Assembly (NCBI RefSeq): GCF_025370935.1
Contig: NC_133481.1
Span: forward strand, 21,048,528 to 21,112,527
Source of the DNA: Choristoneura fumiferana
Taxonomy: Eukaryota > Arthropoda > Insecta > Lepidoptera > Tortricidae
DNA length: 64,000 nucleotides
Reading direction: 5' to 3'
In this document: one piece after another, positions 11,630-23,529 of the stretch
Position numbering within the stretch: position 1 is the first letter of the stretch
Layout: every line of letters begins with the position of its first letter
Made by a program: the position numbers and the translations under genes
The notes under the pieces: generated by a model
What the model saw: the letters and a program-made list of their open reading frames with translations, nothing else
The model's database searches: none
What the model was told of the DNA's origin: nothing

Positions 11630-13190
11630 TGTCTAGATAAATACTCAAATCTAGTTAGACATAAAAATAATGCGAGAGTGAGGGCGAGTCTGGGCGAATG
11701 ATTGGTGTAAAACAGAAAATACATCGACTGGAAGAAGTTTCTTTGGAGTTATGGGTAAGGGCGAGTGAATTAGAGAGTGAAAGATACAATATCTACATGC
11801 TTAACTGCTAGATGTTAGTTAGTTAGTTAATTTAATCTTATTTATTACTTAATTTTAAATAAACTTTCTTAATTATTTCTTAAACCACGATCGAGCATAG
11901 CAACTAAAACTATACTTGGGATTGCTTGGGATATAAAATATTGGAACATTATTTTTCTGAAAAAAATTCGATTATAATTTGTCACATTATGTGTAGTGAG
12001 CAGCGCCACCTGTGCGCCGTGGGCCGCATTCCGCCGCGCGCCGCGATACCACAGAATATATAATAGTACTAACGTGCGATACGCCCACCGCCATTTGACG
12101 CCGGCCGCCGGTAGGTGGCTCGCTGAGCAACAACAAGCTAACTTCAGGAGATCAATAGCAACGCTTTCAAGCGCCATCTATTGTCAAACAAGCTCTAATA
12201 AATGACACCTGGCTCTCCACATCTATGTACATACATTACGTGGAATCGCCTGAAGTCGATCTATAAAAAAATGATACACACGCAATTGGAACTAAGAAAA
12301 GAAAATAGCAAGCCTAGTAGTGTAAATTATTTATTCTGTTCAGAAACTTCAACAGTTGGGATCCATTCAAAATCATGACCAGCTGAAAAATGTTCATATT
12401 ATTTGGAATGGGCTTTAGTTATTATTTGATGCCCATAAAAGATATATGTACGAGCTAGTCCTACCTACAGTATGTACTATGAAATTTTCAGTAAAAGAAA
12501 GAATTATATTATGTACCGACAATCGAACCATTTGATTCCTGACCCACCGTAGAACGTTCTCGCAGTAAGCGTCATAATAAATTCCGTTGTCAAGCAATGA
12601 TGCGATGTAATTATGACTTCTTCTAGGTTCAAGGTTCCACAGTGGGTTACAATTCAGTTGGTTCGAGTGTACTCCTCGGGGTCTTAAATTATATCCATGC
12701 GAGCTAAATAGAGTAGGTACTTAAAGCGTGAAAGTGAAGCAAACAAATTCACACATCATTTATTAATTCAGGATGTCACTCAAAATATTAGTGGTAAGTA
12801 TGTAAATGAATAAATCAATAATATTAGGTATGCCTCTAAACACAGCGGATGCGAGCCGCTTCCAACCGAAGCAACTGGAGGTCTATGGGGGAGGCTATGT
12901 CCAACAGTGGACGTCCTACGGCTGAAATGATGATGATGATGATGATGCCTCTAGAAGTATTCTTATGTAGGTCTCACAGTGACATAATAACCACCGATAG
13001 CTATCCGCACCGACCAGTAATCGGAAGTAGGTTACATGATTCAACATCCGCGCGAACGATGGGTTTTTCCTGAGCACACCATATCGCTCCCGAAAGCGGC
13101 GAAACAAGTAAAGTTATGCAAGTGGGTGAGCGACACACTTGCGCGAACAATGCCTCATTACTTATACTCGTAAGATTCGCGGGCCGAGGG
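11630..13190. other. Intergenic DNA between POU gene and syntaxin gene
   Basis: No supported gene. Contents are AT-rich sequence, a GC-richer segment at about 11996-12125, and the LINE 3' end described at 12839-12946. From about 13190 the sequence turns strongly GC-rich toward the syntaxin first exon. Confidence 0.4.
12839..12946 (+). repeat. RTE-like LINE 3' end with GAT microsatellite
   Basis: GGAGGCTATGTCCAACAGTGG, then TCCTACGGCTGAAATGATGATG ending in a (GAT)n tract. This is the usual 3' terminus of RTE-type LINEs in moths. A similar short CGGCTGATGATGATGATG tail is at about 3638-3655. Confidence 0.55.
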
Positions 13191-13429
13191 TCAGCCAGCG
13201 GCGGTTCACTCGACTCGCGGCGCGGGCGCGGTGCGCGGGCGCTGACCCGCGCTGCTAATGAGTGAGGCACACGCGCCCGCGCCGCGCCGCGCCGCCGCTC
13301 AGTGCGCGGCCCGACTGGCCCGGCGCCGTATCGCGACTGATATCTGTTATCAGCGCGATAAGATACCGCCACCCGCAGCCCGCGCAGTGCCGCGCCGCGA
13401 GCCGAGGGCACCAGCGGTGGTGCAGTGTA

Positions 13430-13448
13430 GTGCAGCAGCAGCAGCAGC

Positions 13449-13479
<31 letters not shown>

Positions 13480-13490
13480 CAGCAGCAGCG
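13430..13490 (+). repeat. CAG-repeat tract in syntaxin 5' leader
   Basis: Imperfect (CAG)n with CCG and CCA interruptions, ending about 18 bases before the syntaxin ATG at 13508. It is likely transcribed as part of the 5' UTR. The surrounding sequence from about 13190 is CpG-rich, as expected for a first exon or promoter. Confidence 0.65.
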
Positions 13491-13507
13491 ACGTTGCCGG
13501 CGCCGCC

Positions 13508-16500
13508 ATGCGCAGCAAGGACCGCCTCGCCGAGCTGCTGCAGGTCAGTGCTCCGCCTGCCGCCGCCGCAGTACACTAACACTTCTAGTGAAGCGTGACA
13601 TCATAATCGAGCGGTGCAAATATTGTGATATGCTTGTGATCGTGGCCTCGCCGCGTCGTAACTCTGTTCGTAGATCTCGGCTCGGTAACAGGATAACGAG
13701 GGCTTCCGCTCCAGATGCGGCGCCGGCTGCCGGGGCCGGGAGCACCGCGTGCCCACACTTCTTGACTCTTGTCCGTTTCGCTGTCGCGCCTAGTCGAGTG
13801 CATCGACATGATTCATTTTGTTTGCCCGAGGTTGAACTCTTATAAATGCCTGAGTCTACATGTACTACACCTACATAGTATACAGAAATGATACTTTGTG
13901 ATTAACGTACGTTTACTTAAGAATTATAGACACTGACGTGAAACGTAAAGTGCCTATTATCAGACCAAATTAAATATTAAACGTTTCCATTACATCCATA
14001 CTAATATTATAAATATGAGTGTGTGTGTTTGTATGTTTGTCCATCTTTCACGTAGCAACGGAGCAACGGAACGCCGTGATTTTTGGCATAGAGATAGTTT
14101 ATGGGCCAAAGAGTGACATAGGCTACCTTTAATCCCGGAAAAAATGCACAGTTCCCGAGGGAACAGCGCGTGATAACCGAATTCCACGCGGACTAGTCCG
14201 GCAAAAGCTAGTTTATTCATATCTCAGTCGATGGACAAGCAGCGACTTCCGTCACAAATTAATCTAAATGAGTATGCAAACAGAGGTGTGTTTGCAGTAC
14301 TCGATAATATTTGATTTAAGAACGTCAGTCGCTTCATCACAAGATGTGGTAGGTATGACGTTCTTCGCACAATTATTCCTACAATTTATATTTGTTTAGC
14401 TCCAAATACAAGTAGAATTTCTTTTTGTGGCTTCCTCCTTGTTCAACAGTACTTTGGTATCATCAACGGCTTGGCCTGCGAGTGCAGAACCCAATTGGGA
14501 GTTTATTTCGAACCTTAGACCGCCCCGTCCCATTGTCCACCCCGAATAGGTGTATGGTAGTATCTAATATATTGTGTCGAATGTGTTCCAGCGCGCAGAG
14601 GCGGCTGGCGCCGTGTACCAGGACACAGTGCTGGCCGTGGACGAGGGGGGCGCGGGGGGGGCGCCCCCCCACATGGAAGACATGCTGCAGGAGGTCAGCA
14701 CTTACTTACCACTTACCACACCTACATGAAATGACCTTCACCTCACAATACTAGTTACAATATGGCCCCGGACACAGAAATTACAATTAATTCAAATTCC
14801 CGCGCAGGAACATGTGTGTCAAACTAATTGCTGTAAACATTTTGCTCTTGAAAACATATTCATTAATTAACCGGTGACGGGACGCGCTCGTTAACGCGCA
14901 GGCGCGGCGGTGTGCTGATGCATTCGCATACAAACACGTGCGATGCAGATACTCGTATTGTGGTGCGGATGTCGAGGTCGCGCCGCGATAGCGCCGTTAT
15001 CGGCTGCGCCTGCGCTTGACCTGATGCACACTATCTTACACCTTGTGACTTGAGATGAATCTCAAGACGCTTCATTTGCGGCGCACACCTATTAGGTATG
15101 GTACCTATGCCTCGTTTGTCTTCAACTCGTTTACGAAACCAGGGAATTGGACACATCGGGCACCTACAAACGTAAAGCGTTTTCCTTTAAAGCCCCTGCA
15201 GTTGCTATTCGCATTATTTACTGGATTCTATCACAGCAGCGGTAGAGACTGAACGTATCTAAACGAAGCATTACATACTTATTCACGTTAGTACTCGTAT
15301 CTATCATGCATGCTGTTTAAAACAAGTTGCTTAGATTACATTCTTAATGTCTGACACGCTCCGAATCACAGTTATTGCTTTCACCACTTCTTTTAAGTAA
15401 ATGGTACAGGATGAGGGTAGAATTAAAGAAATGGTTAATGCAACCGCGAGCGTCAGAGCTGCTTCTGGTCGCGGGGTCACGGGATATTGAGATACTCATA
15501 ATGGAGTATTGTGGCCATGGTTGTTACTTTCAATATTATTTCATAGTGTTATCATCTAATCGTACGTCTAAATCAGATGATTATTATTAAAATATGAACA
15601 TCTCTTTTTGAAGTATTTGCTGATATTACAGGCCACACCCGTATACCTCTTTAACGAAACAATAACAATATTATGAACACTTAATGCAAGCTAAGGACCA
15701 AAATGTCGTTAGCCAAACGTTGTGTGTGCCGTGCGGTATATGGCATCTTATACAGAACTTTACGTATAAATTAATTTTAGAAAATCTATGAATTGATACT
15801 TGAACTACGTATCACACAATGTTTAGTATACGTATTTCATGAGGAACTTATGAATTGTTCAAAAATATAATGAAAGTGGGCACCCTTTGTTATTTAATGA
15901 TGAACCGTTAGAACCCTAATCATCATCATCTCAGCTTAGATAGATAGATAGATAGAAACTTTAATCGTCATAACAAAATAAGGTGTGTGCGGCAGTGCAG
16001 CTTAGGTTTCCTCACGATGATTTTCTTCACCGTAAAGCTCATAGTAGGTAAATTTTAAAATGTAATTCCGCACATGAATTCTGAAAAACTCAGAGGTGCG
16101 AGTGCGGAATATTTTAATATAAACTATATTATTTTAAGAAAATGTTGTTTTTGGGCAGTTTGTTATATCATGTTAACAAATACTTCGGCAGCTATTCAAT
16201 TCAATCACGCGGTTTACCTTTCCTGCTCTTGTTTCAGCAGAGTTAAGCTTTTATATTTTCTATTCCTATGGAGAGGCAACATTTCTTTTATTTTTTCATT
16301 TCTTCAATTAACGTTTTTCTTTTAATTTGTAATATAATCAGTTCAGTATGTCAAATGTTTTTAATTTGTTGGTGGTGTAGACGTGATATCCGGTTGTATT
16401 CTGTTTCAGGCGGAGGCGGCAGTGCGCTGGTCCAGCGAGCTGACGGGACTCACCGCCACCATGCGGCGGCTGCACGCGCATCCCGCCTTCCACACCAGCC

Positions 16501-19500
16501 CCGGTGCGTGCCCACTGCCCACTGCCCACTGCCCACAGCCCACCCCCTAGCGAGCTGACGGGGCTTACCACCACCATGTGGCGGCGGCATTCACTGTCCA
16601 CTCCATTACTCACTCACTGCCCACTAATAATTGCCTACCGCCCACTAAATTACTCACTGCACACTTCCCACTACCTAATGCCTGCTGCCCACCCCATTGC
16701 CCACTGCTCACTGCTCACTGTTCACTATCTACCTTATTACCCACTGCACATGCCCACGGGTAACCGTCCCTTTGTGTACTACCCATTTTTCACTTCCTAT
16801 TGCCCACTGCCAACTACTCACCCCATTACTTTCATACTGTACTGCTTATTACTCACTGCCAACCACATTGCTCTCTGAGCACTGACCTCTGCCTAGTGTT
16901 CGCTGACCACTGGTCATTGCTTACTTAACCGAGACAGTCTGTATGTTACGCCATTGTACAATTTCAATTTAAAAATTCGTCAGCAAACATCATGCGTGTA
17001 ACTTGTATGACATGACATGGATTAATGATGCGGGATTTACACTCTCGCCTCGTGACTCACCTCGTGCCTTGACGTTTCAATCTTGCTTGCGATTGGCTCA
17101 TTCAGATATTTATCCAATCACAAGCGTAACTAGAAATGTCAAACGGACCTCACAATAGGTACTAACGCCATCTAGCGATATTTGGCCTCATCCGATTGTT
17201 ACCGAGGCGTCGTCAGCAGTCATTGCATAACCAATTTAATATTTGATTGTGGTGACACGTTGCAGAGATGCAGGAGCAGCTGGACTCGCTGGTGACGCAG
17301 GCGCACGCGCTCGGGCTGAAGGCGGCCGGCGCGCTGCGCCAGCTGGAGCAGCGGGCGGGGGGGGCCGGGGTGGGGGCGGGGCCTGCGCGCGCGCCTCGCG
17401 GCTGCAGGCGGCGTGCTGCCGGCGCCGGTTCGCGGCCGCGCTCGAGCAGCACCACGCCGCGCTCGGCGACCTGCGCGCCGCGCGCCGCCGCCTGCTCGCC
17501 GACCAGCTCGCGCTCAGTCAGTAACACTAACAGTAACAGTAACACACACACTGCCCAATGCCCATTGCCATCACCCCGCTCATATGTAATATTAAGCGAC
17601 GATCGAGTTTTTTGTCGAATCAAATACTCGTATCACTATTATAGCGTATTGTGAAGTTCGTTTGAGAATAAAATCTTATTGACGATAAGCTCGATTACTT
17701 AAAGAAATGTCAAAGTTGTCAAACGACCCTCGCGACACTATTTGAGCGCCGCTGGCCGGTCGCAGAAAATAAATGACACCGATCTACCTCGTCCCGGACT
17801 AAACATAGCTCGTACTCGTATACTATGGGTACTAGACGAACGGATAAACATATTTTTATAGATAAACTAGCCTCGATCCGAGGCTTCGCCCGCATTAGAA
17901 ATAATTTAATGCCGTCTTAACTGTACTGTTGTATATTTATCTACCTATCTATAGCAGCCATTGTTGCATCCGTCTTTGAACTTAGGCCTCGTTTCACGTT
18001 TCCACTTCTGTCTGTCTGTCTGTCTGTCCGCCACCTTCATCCGGTTGTGCCGGCTCGCTGCCGGATGTCATCCGTCCATCTCTTAGGAGGTCTTCCCCTG
18101 CTGCGGGTGTTGGCGCTTGGTCTCCACTCCAGTATTCTTGGCACCCAGCGGCAGTGATCCATTCTGGCTGTGTTTGTCCTGCTCATCTCCACTTTCGACG
18201 CCCAGCCTCCTCCACCACATCTACGACTTTCGTCTTTTGCCTGATCCACTCGTTTCTTTTCCAATACATCAGAGTTATGCCAAGCATTAACCTCTCCATT
18301 GCCTTCTGTGCAACCCGAATATTCGCGAATATGTTGTATTTGTGGCCGTACAATTTTTAAATATAGTCATATAGTACAACGACAACCTTTTAAATATAAT
18401 GACCCGGATAACTCACGTCTTAAATCGAGTTTAGCTCGACATGTTTCGTGCTAATCTGTAGCCCTTCGTCTTCGGAGCAACGCGACTCAGCGGCTGCTGC
18501 AACACGCGCACTGCGCGCCGCCGCTCAACAACCTTTTACTTACCTACACGGTTCTTGTTTGTGCTTGTTGCCATGGCAACGCAACGCGAATAAGAGTGTT
18601 ACAGCCTTATTCATAAAAACCTTAATTAGGTTTGATCGGTCTGTACTTAGCAGACTGATTAAGCTTAATAGACGGTTGTCAAGAAGTATGATTCATAAAC
18701 ACTTGCTAGCAGTCTGCTAGTTGTTGAGCTGCTGATAGACGGATTAGACGTTATGTTGGCCACCTTGACAATCAAGACAAAAAATGGCCTAATCGATAAT
18801 TAAAAAAAAAATTGACAGCAGTGACAGCAAATTAGCAGGAAAAAAAAATAAGCGAGATGTTTGTTTCCGCCATTTCCGATCCGCATGTTTATGTTGTGTA
18901 AAAGCCATAATTATGTTAATCATCCGTTTTTTTTCATATTTATTGTTAATTTATTGTTGCTAATTTAGAGGATTTTAAATACAAATTCCTGAAAATAATT
19001 TTCCAGTTTTTTTAATCTTTGCGCAGCCCTGTCTTCACTATAAATATCTTCTGTATGGTTTTTGCTCTTGTCAAAGTCAGCTGTTCAAACTTGTGGCGGC
19101 CATTTTGTGACTTACAGGGAGATAAAGGAGGCTACGGTCCTCTAACTTTAGCAGAGCCTTGATCGACTGATTAGCGTAACAGACGTTTATGAATCATGTT
19201 TTTAGCATCGGGCCTTCAAGGAGCCTTCAAGGAGGCTCTAACTTTTTATGAATAAGGCTGTTAGAGTTTGACTTGAAAACAGAGGCCGCATTGCCTAACG
19301 TTTCTGATACACGCGATCGCAATCAAATGACAGATTGGGTATGGGAAATGTTGATTGCGATGACGAGCGTCAGAAACGTTAGGCAATACGGCCTCAGGTT
19401 AGGTAGGTAGGTACGGTAGCAATTTGAAAGGGCAACGTTCGCTTGCACAACGCCATCTATTGATTGCAAACGAGTTAATACGTTGTCTTGAGAGCCGAGG

Positions 19501-22500
19501 TACGTCACCGTTCTTGGACAGTGCCCTCTATTCTTGTTTAAACTTAAAATATTATACAAGGACGTCTGGACGTCTGTCTAATATGAAATCTGAATCCTAA
19601 CTGCGATCTGATCTGCCGTTTCAGCCAACTCCGAGATCACGGAGGAGGAGTGCGAGAGGCTGCTGGACGACAACCGCCTGCAGCTGTTCGTCGACAACGT
19701 GAGTGCCGCCGCCGCCGACATACCCGTACATGCCTCATACAGTGCCCGCCGACATACCCGTACATGCCTCATACAGTGCCCGCCCACATACCCGTACATG
19801 CCTCATACAGTGCCCGCCAACATACCCGAACATACCTCATACAGTGCCCACCGACATACCCGTACATGCCTCATACAGTGCCCGCCGACATACCCGTACA
19901 TGACTCATACAGTGCCCGCCGACATACCCGTACATGCCTCATACAGTGCCCGCCGACATACCCGTGCATGCCTCATACAGTGCCCGCCGACATACCCGTA
20001 CATGCCTCATACAGTGCCCGCCGACATACCCGTACATGCCTCATACAGTGCCCGCCAACATAGCCGTACATGCCTCATACAGTGCCCGCCGACATACCCG
20101 TACATACCTCATACAGTGCCCGCCGACATACCCGTACATGCCTCATACAGTGCCCGCCGACAACCCGTAGATGCCTCATAGGTCATACACAACCACAGAC
20201 CTCCAAATTTTTGGGACAAAATCAAATATTAGACGGTTGTCATAGACTCATCTATTGTAAGAGTAAATTTATGTAGTTAGTAAAACATATAAGTAGATCT
20301 AGAAAGACAAATCTAGAAAGGCCATTTTCCGCACAAAAACCTGGATGTAATGTCAAGAACTGACTCAGACGTAGAAAGCTGAAGAGGATGGCGAAAATCG
20401 TGATGACCCCCTTTCTGAGTGAAATCTGAAGTAGATTCTTATCTATTTACTTCAGATCCACTTCGATTCCACTAAAACCGATCAAAGCGTACTCATATTC
20501 TGTATATTGCTCTCTCACACTAAATTGGGACTCTCAAAAAGGCATGATGAACGCGGCCAGTCTGTTCAAAGTGGCTCAGTGCGTGAGGTTATTATTGACA
20601 ATCGCCTCCACAGGATTATCGACCTCTTTGATCATTATGAAAAGCCCGACGACAGAAAAAGTTATTGGGAAGCGACCAAGGGGAATTGATCCTATGTGTA
20701 GAATAGATAAGATAAGCGATACCACTGATATAAATGGAGAGCAATTGTTTGGGAATGTGACTTTGTCCCAAAAATTCCAAGATCTATCACAAATACGTGT
20801 GACATATTTTTAACAAAAGTTAATTGTACTTAATATTAGATTTTTTATAGGGAACTTAGGTCTATTTATATAAAACTAATTCCTAGTTTTGGCTAAATTG
20901 CAAAATTATCGTGTAATGCTGTTTGTTTGCAGAATGATTTGCCTATATTATGAATTTATGAGAGCGGTTTCGCTCTACAAAAATCCGAATCAGTGAAAAA
21001 TTAAAATACGGTCTAAAGTAGTTGTTGAACTGCTGGCATGGTAAAATTGAATGAAGAAAATCGGATCTGGTGTGTAAACTACCATACAGTAGTTCTACAA
21101 CTACTCCGGTCCGTATTTTCACGGATTCTGATCGGATTCGAATCGGACGTACCTAGTGCGAAACCGCTCTAACAGCTGGCATTTGCTGGTCGTGACAAAA
21201 TCAATAGTACTTGCTTCCACTTCGCTTAGCGACGACAAGCCACATCGCCGCTGCGGGACATGCCAGAGTAGCATGGTGGTAGTATGGTGTTCGGCATCTC
21301 AAATCATAAGTTTAATTGCAGATAGCGGCGGAGACGCTGGAGGCGCGTCGCGGGCTGCGGGACGCGGAGGCGCGGCGCGCGGAGCTGGCGCGCGTGGAGG
21401 CCGCGCTGCAGGACGTCAGGGATCTGTTCGCGCAGCTGGCGCATCTCGTGGCGCAGCAGGTGCGTTGCGCACGCCACCGCGGCCCAGGGAATTTAAATGG
21501 GATGAATTTATCAACGAGAATATAATACATTTGGATTTCTTAGGATTTAGTAATAAATTATTGGCGGCAAACCACACAAATATCATGGACAGGGTTCGAT
21601 GTCTCTTCTACTAATCATGCACAGTAAAGACCATGTCGACAGCAAACATGACTTTGCCTGATTTTCGGCTCATAAGTTAGGTCATTTACATAACAAAAGG
21701 TACAGAAATGGGGTAAGAATGGATCCTTGCGGCACTCCCATTTCTATCACAGATCCCGCCGATACCGTTCCGTTAATCGCTACATTTTGCTTTCTTCTTG
21801 TGAGATAATATTTAGTGACTTATAAGCAAAGCCACGAATACTTTAAGGATTTAACTTACAAATAAAAGCTTTCGACAGGTCGCAGGATACACCTAAAGTC
21901 ATGTGATTCCTCCCGAGCTTGCAATATAAATTTAACTAAACTATGATCCGTGTCTGTTGTAGATCTACCTTTTGTGAATGTGAGAATGGCAGTAGAGACG
22001 TGTGTAGATCATTTTGAACACCGTAACCGTTGATACATTCTGCTGCTGACTGAACAACTAAGCTGGTCAAAGGCTTTTTGATGTGTATCGGTCCCAGTTG
22101 GTACTGATGCTGACTGCCTGTCGTCGTGTGCGTGCATGTACTGACCGTGTGTGTGTGTGTGTGTGTTACAGCAAGAGCAGATCGACAGCGTGGAGTACTT
22201 CGCGCTGCAGGCCACGGAGCACGTGGAGAGCGGCGGCCACGAGCTGCTGCGGGGAAACGTCTTCCGCAAGAAGACCAAGCAGGTACCACACGCCGGCGCC
22301 GAGGGCGTCGACCCCGGCCTGCCAATTTTCATTACGAGCTTTTCTACTCATTGTAACAAACAATACAGTCGACAAAAAAAAGCTTGTTAACTGTACTTGC
22401 ATAAATGTCATCCAAGCAGTCCTGATGGTGCTGCGGATGTCTATGGTCGACGGCAATCACTTAACACCCGGTGAACCGCCTTCTCGCTTGTCTGCTATTA

Positions 22501-23395
22501 CTTAAAAAAGCTACATATCACTACCAAACTTTAAGTCACTTCGATCATAAAATTTTAGATTATTTTGTCATTTATGTTTTAAATTTATACATATATAGAA
22601 TTACTTAGGCTGTAAAGTGAAATCAAAACGCACTACAGAGGTCATGACGTTAAAATATTGACCAATCACAGCTTCGCATGTACTATAAAAATGTAACCGT
22701 CAAAAGACACGCATTTTTATTAGGCACATTCCTACACCAGCTACCTCCGAAATTATACTTACAGTCGAATCTTTATCGAAGTTTTATTCAAGCATCGCTA
22801 GAAAACCCTCTACTTCAACAGCCAGGGTTTCGGCAGCTACAGTTATTAAAAACGACTTTACATACATTTTGACGAGTTTATGACCCAACCTCATATATAA
22901 AATTAAGAAATTCAAATAACCATTTAAGATACACATACATATTATACACATGTATACATGTACACACACATATTTTAGATAAAGATAGATATAGGTAGAT
23001 TCGTCAGTACTTAAGTGTTGATGTTAATAGCATTATTATTATTTTTCTTTGTACCGAAGTGAACTCTATGCGGGCATTCTGCTATTATTTGTACCTACAC
23101 TGCTATTACCGGCGAGCACCTGTAATTGGCTTTCTGTGTGTATTGTTATCTTTAATCTGTATGTTTTAAGCTGTTGGTTCTCTAGAATAATAAATAAATA
23201 AAATTTGATAAGAAGTTGAGTCAGTCCCTCCAAACACTAGCCTAAACTTTAACTGAATCAGTTTGATTAGGGTGTTCCTGATTATGATTTAAAAAAATGG
23301 ATGTTCGTACTTTTATTTTACAGAAAAAGATCAGCTTGATCGTGTGCGTGTCGGTGGCCGTGTTCATCATCCTGCTCGTGCTCATCTACACCTAG
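13508..23395 (+). CDS. Plasma-membrane-type syntaxin (Qa-SNARE), 8 coding exons
   Basis: Membrane-fusion t-SNARE. Coding exons are 13508-13543, 14592-14693, 16410-16503, 17266-17516, 19625-19698, 21322-21459, 22172-22282 and 23324-23395; all junctions are GT-AG and phase-consistent. The start has a good context (GCCGCCATG) and encodes MRSKDRLAELLQ, an N-peptide like those of syntaxins 1-4 that bind Sec1/Munc18 proteins. The middle exons give a helical Habc region. The SNARE motif occupies exons 6 and 7; the zero-layer Gln is the last codon of exon 6, just before QEQIDSVEYFALQA. The last exon is a basic KK followed by a hydrophobic tail anchor ISLIVCVSVAVFIILLVLIY. The sum of exons (878) is not a multiple of three: a G/C-rich stretch at about 17349-17385 has lost one base, and with it the protein would be about 292 residues, normal for the family. 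It is more diverged than expected for insect Syx1A, so a Syx4-like gene is my preferred reading. Confidence 0.85.
13990..14216. mobile_element. Short Helitron-like (Lep1-type) repeat in syntaxin intron 1
   Basis: CATACTAATATTATAAAT near the start, a middle part ATAGGCTACCTTTAATCCCGG, and an end ...GGACTAGTCCGGCAAAAGCTAGT. The same layout recurs at 25410-25625. The CTAGT-type end and the AT-rich start agree with non-autonomous Helitrons known from Lepidoptera, but no duplicated target is expected or seen, so the class is an inference. Confidence 0.5.
14694..16409. other. Syntaxin intron 2
   Basis: AT-rich intron with one CpG-rich patch (about 14870-15010) and a short GATA microsatellite at about 15937-15955. 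No exon or RNA gene recognised. Confidence 0.5.
16508..16885 (+). repeat. Degenerate CCCACTG-type tandem repeat
   Basis: Starting four bases after the donor at 16504, the intron consists of imperfect units of CCCACTG/CTCACTG/CCTACTG. The pattern decays rightwards. The tract has long stretches free of stops in several frames, but these are a by-product of the repeat. Confidence 0.6.
18037..18264 (-). pseudogene. C-terminal fragment of an RTE-like LINE ORF2
   Basis: The minus strand encodes RTNTARMDHCRWVPRILEW, RSRGRPPKRWTDDIRQRAG: the conserved tail of RTE-type ORF2 (RxGRPxxRWxDDI). It lies in the syntaxin intron after exon 4, antisense to the host gene, and lacks endonuclease and RT. Confidence 0.65.
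18602..19260. mobile_element. Harbinger-like MITE, 659 bp
   Basis: Terminal inverted repeats CAGCCTTATTCATAAAAA (18602-18619) and TTTTTATGAATAAGGCTG (19243-19260), each flanked by TTA. No transposase inside. It lies in the syntaxin intron between exons 4 and 5. Confidence 0.75.
19282..19395. mobile_element. Short hairpin element with 26-bp arms
   Basis: Arms 19282-19307 (GAGGCCGCATTGCCTAACG...) and 19370-19395 (...CGTTAGGCAATACGGCCTC) are complementary with one mismatch. It lies 21 bp from the MITE ending at 19260. Possibly a tiny MITE or a hairpin duplication. Confidence 0.6.
19717..20172 (+). repeat. 34-bp minisatellite, about 13 copies, in syntaxin intron 5
   Basis: Unit GACATACCCGTACATGCCTC followed by ATACAGTGCCCGCC, period 34 bp (starts 19717, 19751, 19785 and on). 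Copies are nearly identical, so the array is young. It starts about 18 bases after the donor at 19699. Because 34 is not a multiple of three and the unit has no stops, all three + frames stay open, giving false ORFs up to 160 codons. Confidence 0.9.
20961..21170. mobile_element. Fold-back MITE, 210 bp
   Basis: Ends AGAGCGGTTTCGC (20961-20973) and GCGAAACCGCTCT (21158-21170) are perfect complements; inner stretches ATCCGAATCAGTGAAAA and its diverged complement extend the hairpin. Non-coding, inside a syntaxin intron. Confidence 0.65.
22283..23323. other. Last syntaxin intron
   Basis: AT-rich, no recognisable element or exon. The branch-point side before 23324 has a T-rich tract ending TTTTATTTTACAG. 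The preceding intron ends in a (GT)n run (about 22149-22167) directly before its acceptor. Confidence 0.5.
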
Positions 23396-23510
23396 CCCCC
23401 CCCCCAGCGTCCCCCTCTCCCCCTCCACTAGTCAATACGATGTCTCGAAACCGGTGTAATATTTTTCTTAACATAAGCACAAATGATAATATAATACCTA
23501 GTAATAATAT

Positions 23511-23516
23511 ATTAAA
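23511..23516 (+). promoter_or_regulatory. Possible ATTAAA polyadenylation signal of syntaxin gene
   Basis: ATTAAA 116 bases after the stop at 23393-23395, in AT-rich sequence. It is a common variant signal; no stronger AATAAA lies nearer. Confidence 0.35.
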
Positions 23517-23529
23517 CTATAAATGTTAA

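Noticed and set aside
12171..19460. Recurring CGCCATCTA motif (12172, 17166, 19451) as insulator site
   Set aside because: Only three exact hits in about 7 kb of repeat-rich DNA; it may be part of dispersed repeats.
19650..20181. Open frames of 137 and 160 codons over the minisatellite
   Set aside because: All three frames are open only because the 34-bp unit lacks stops; the region is intronic.
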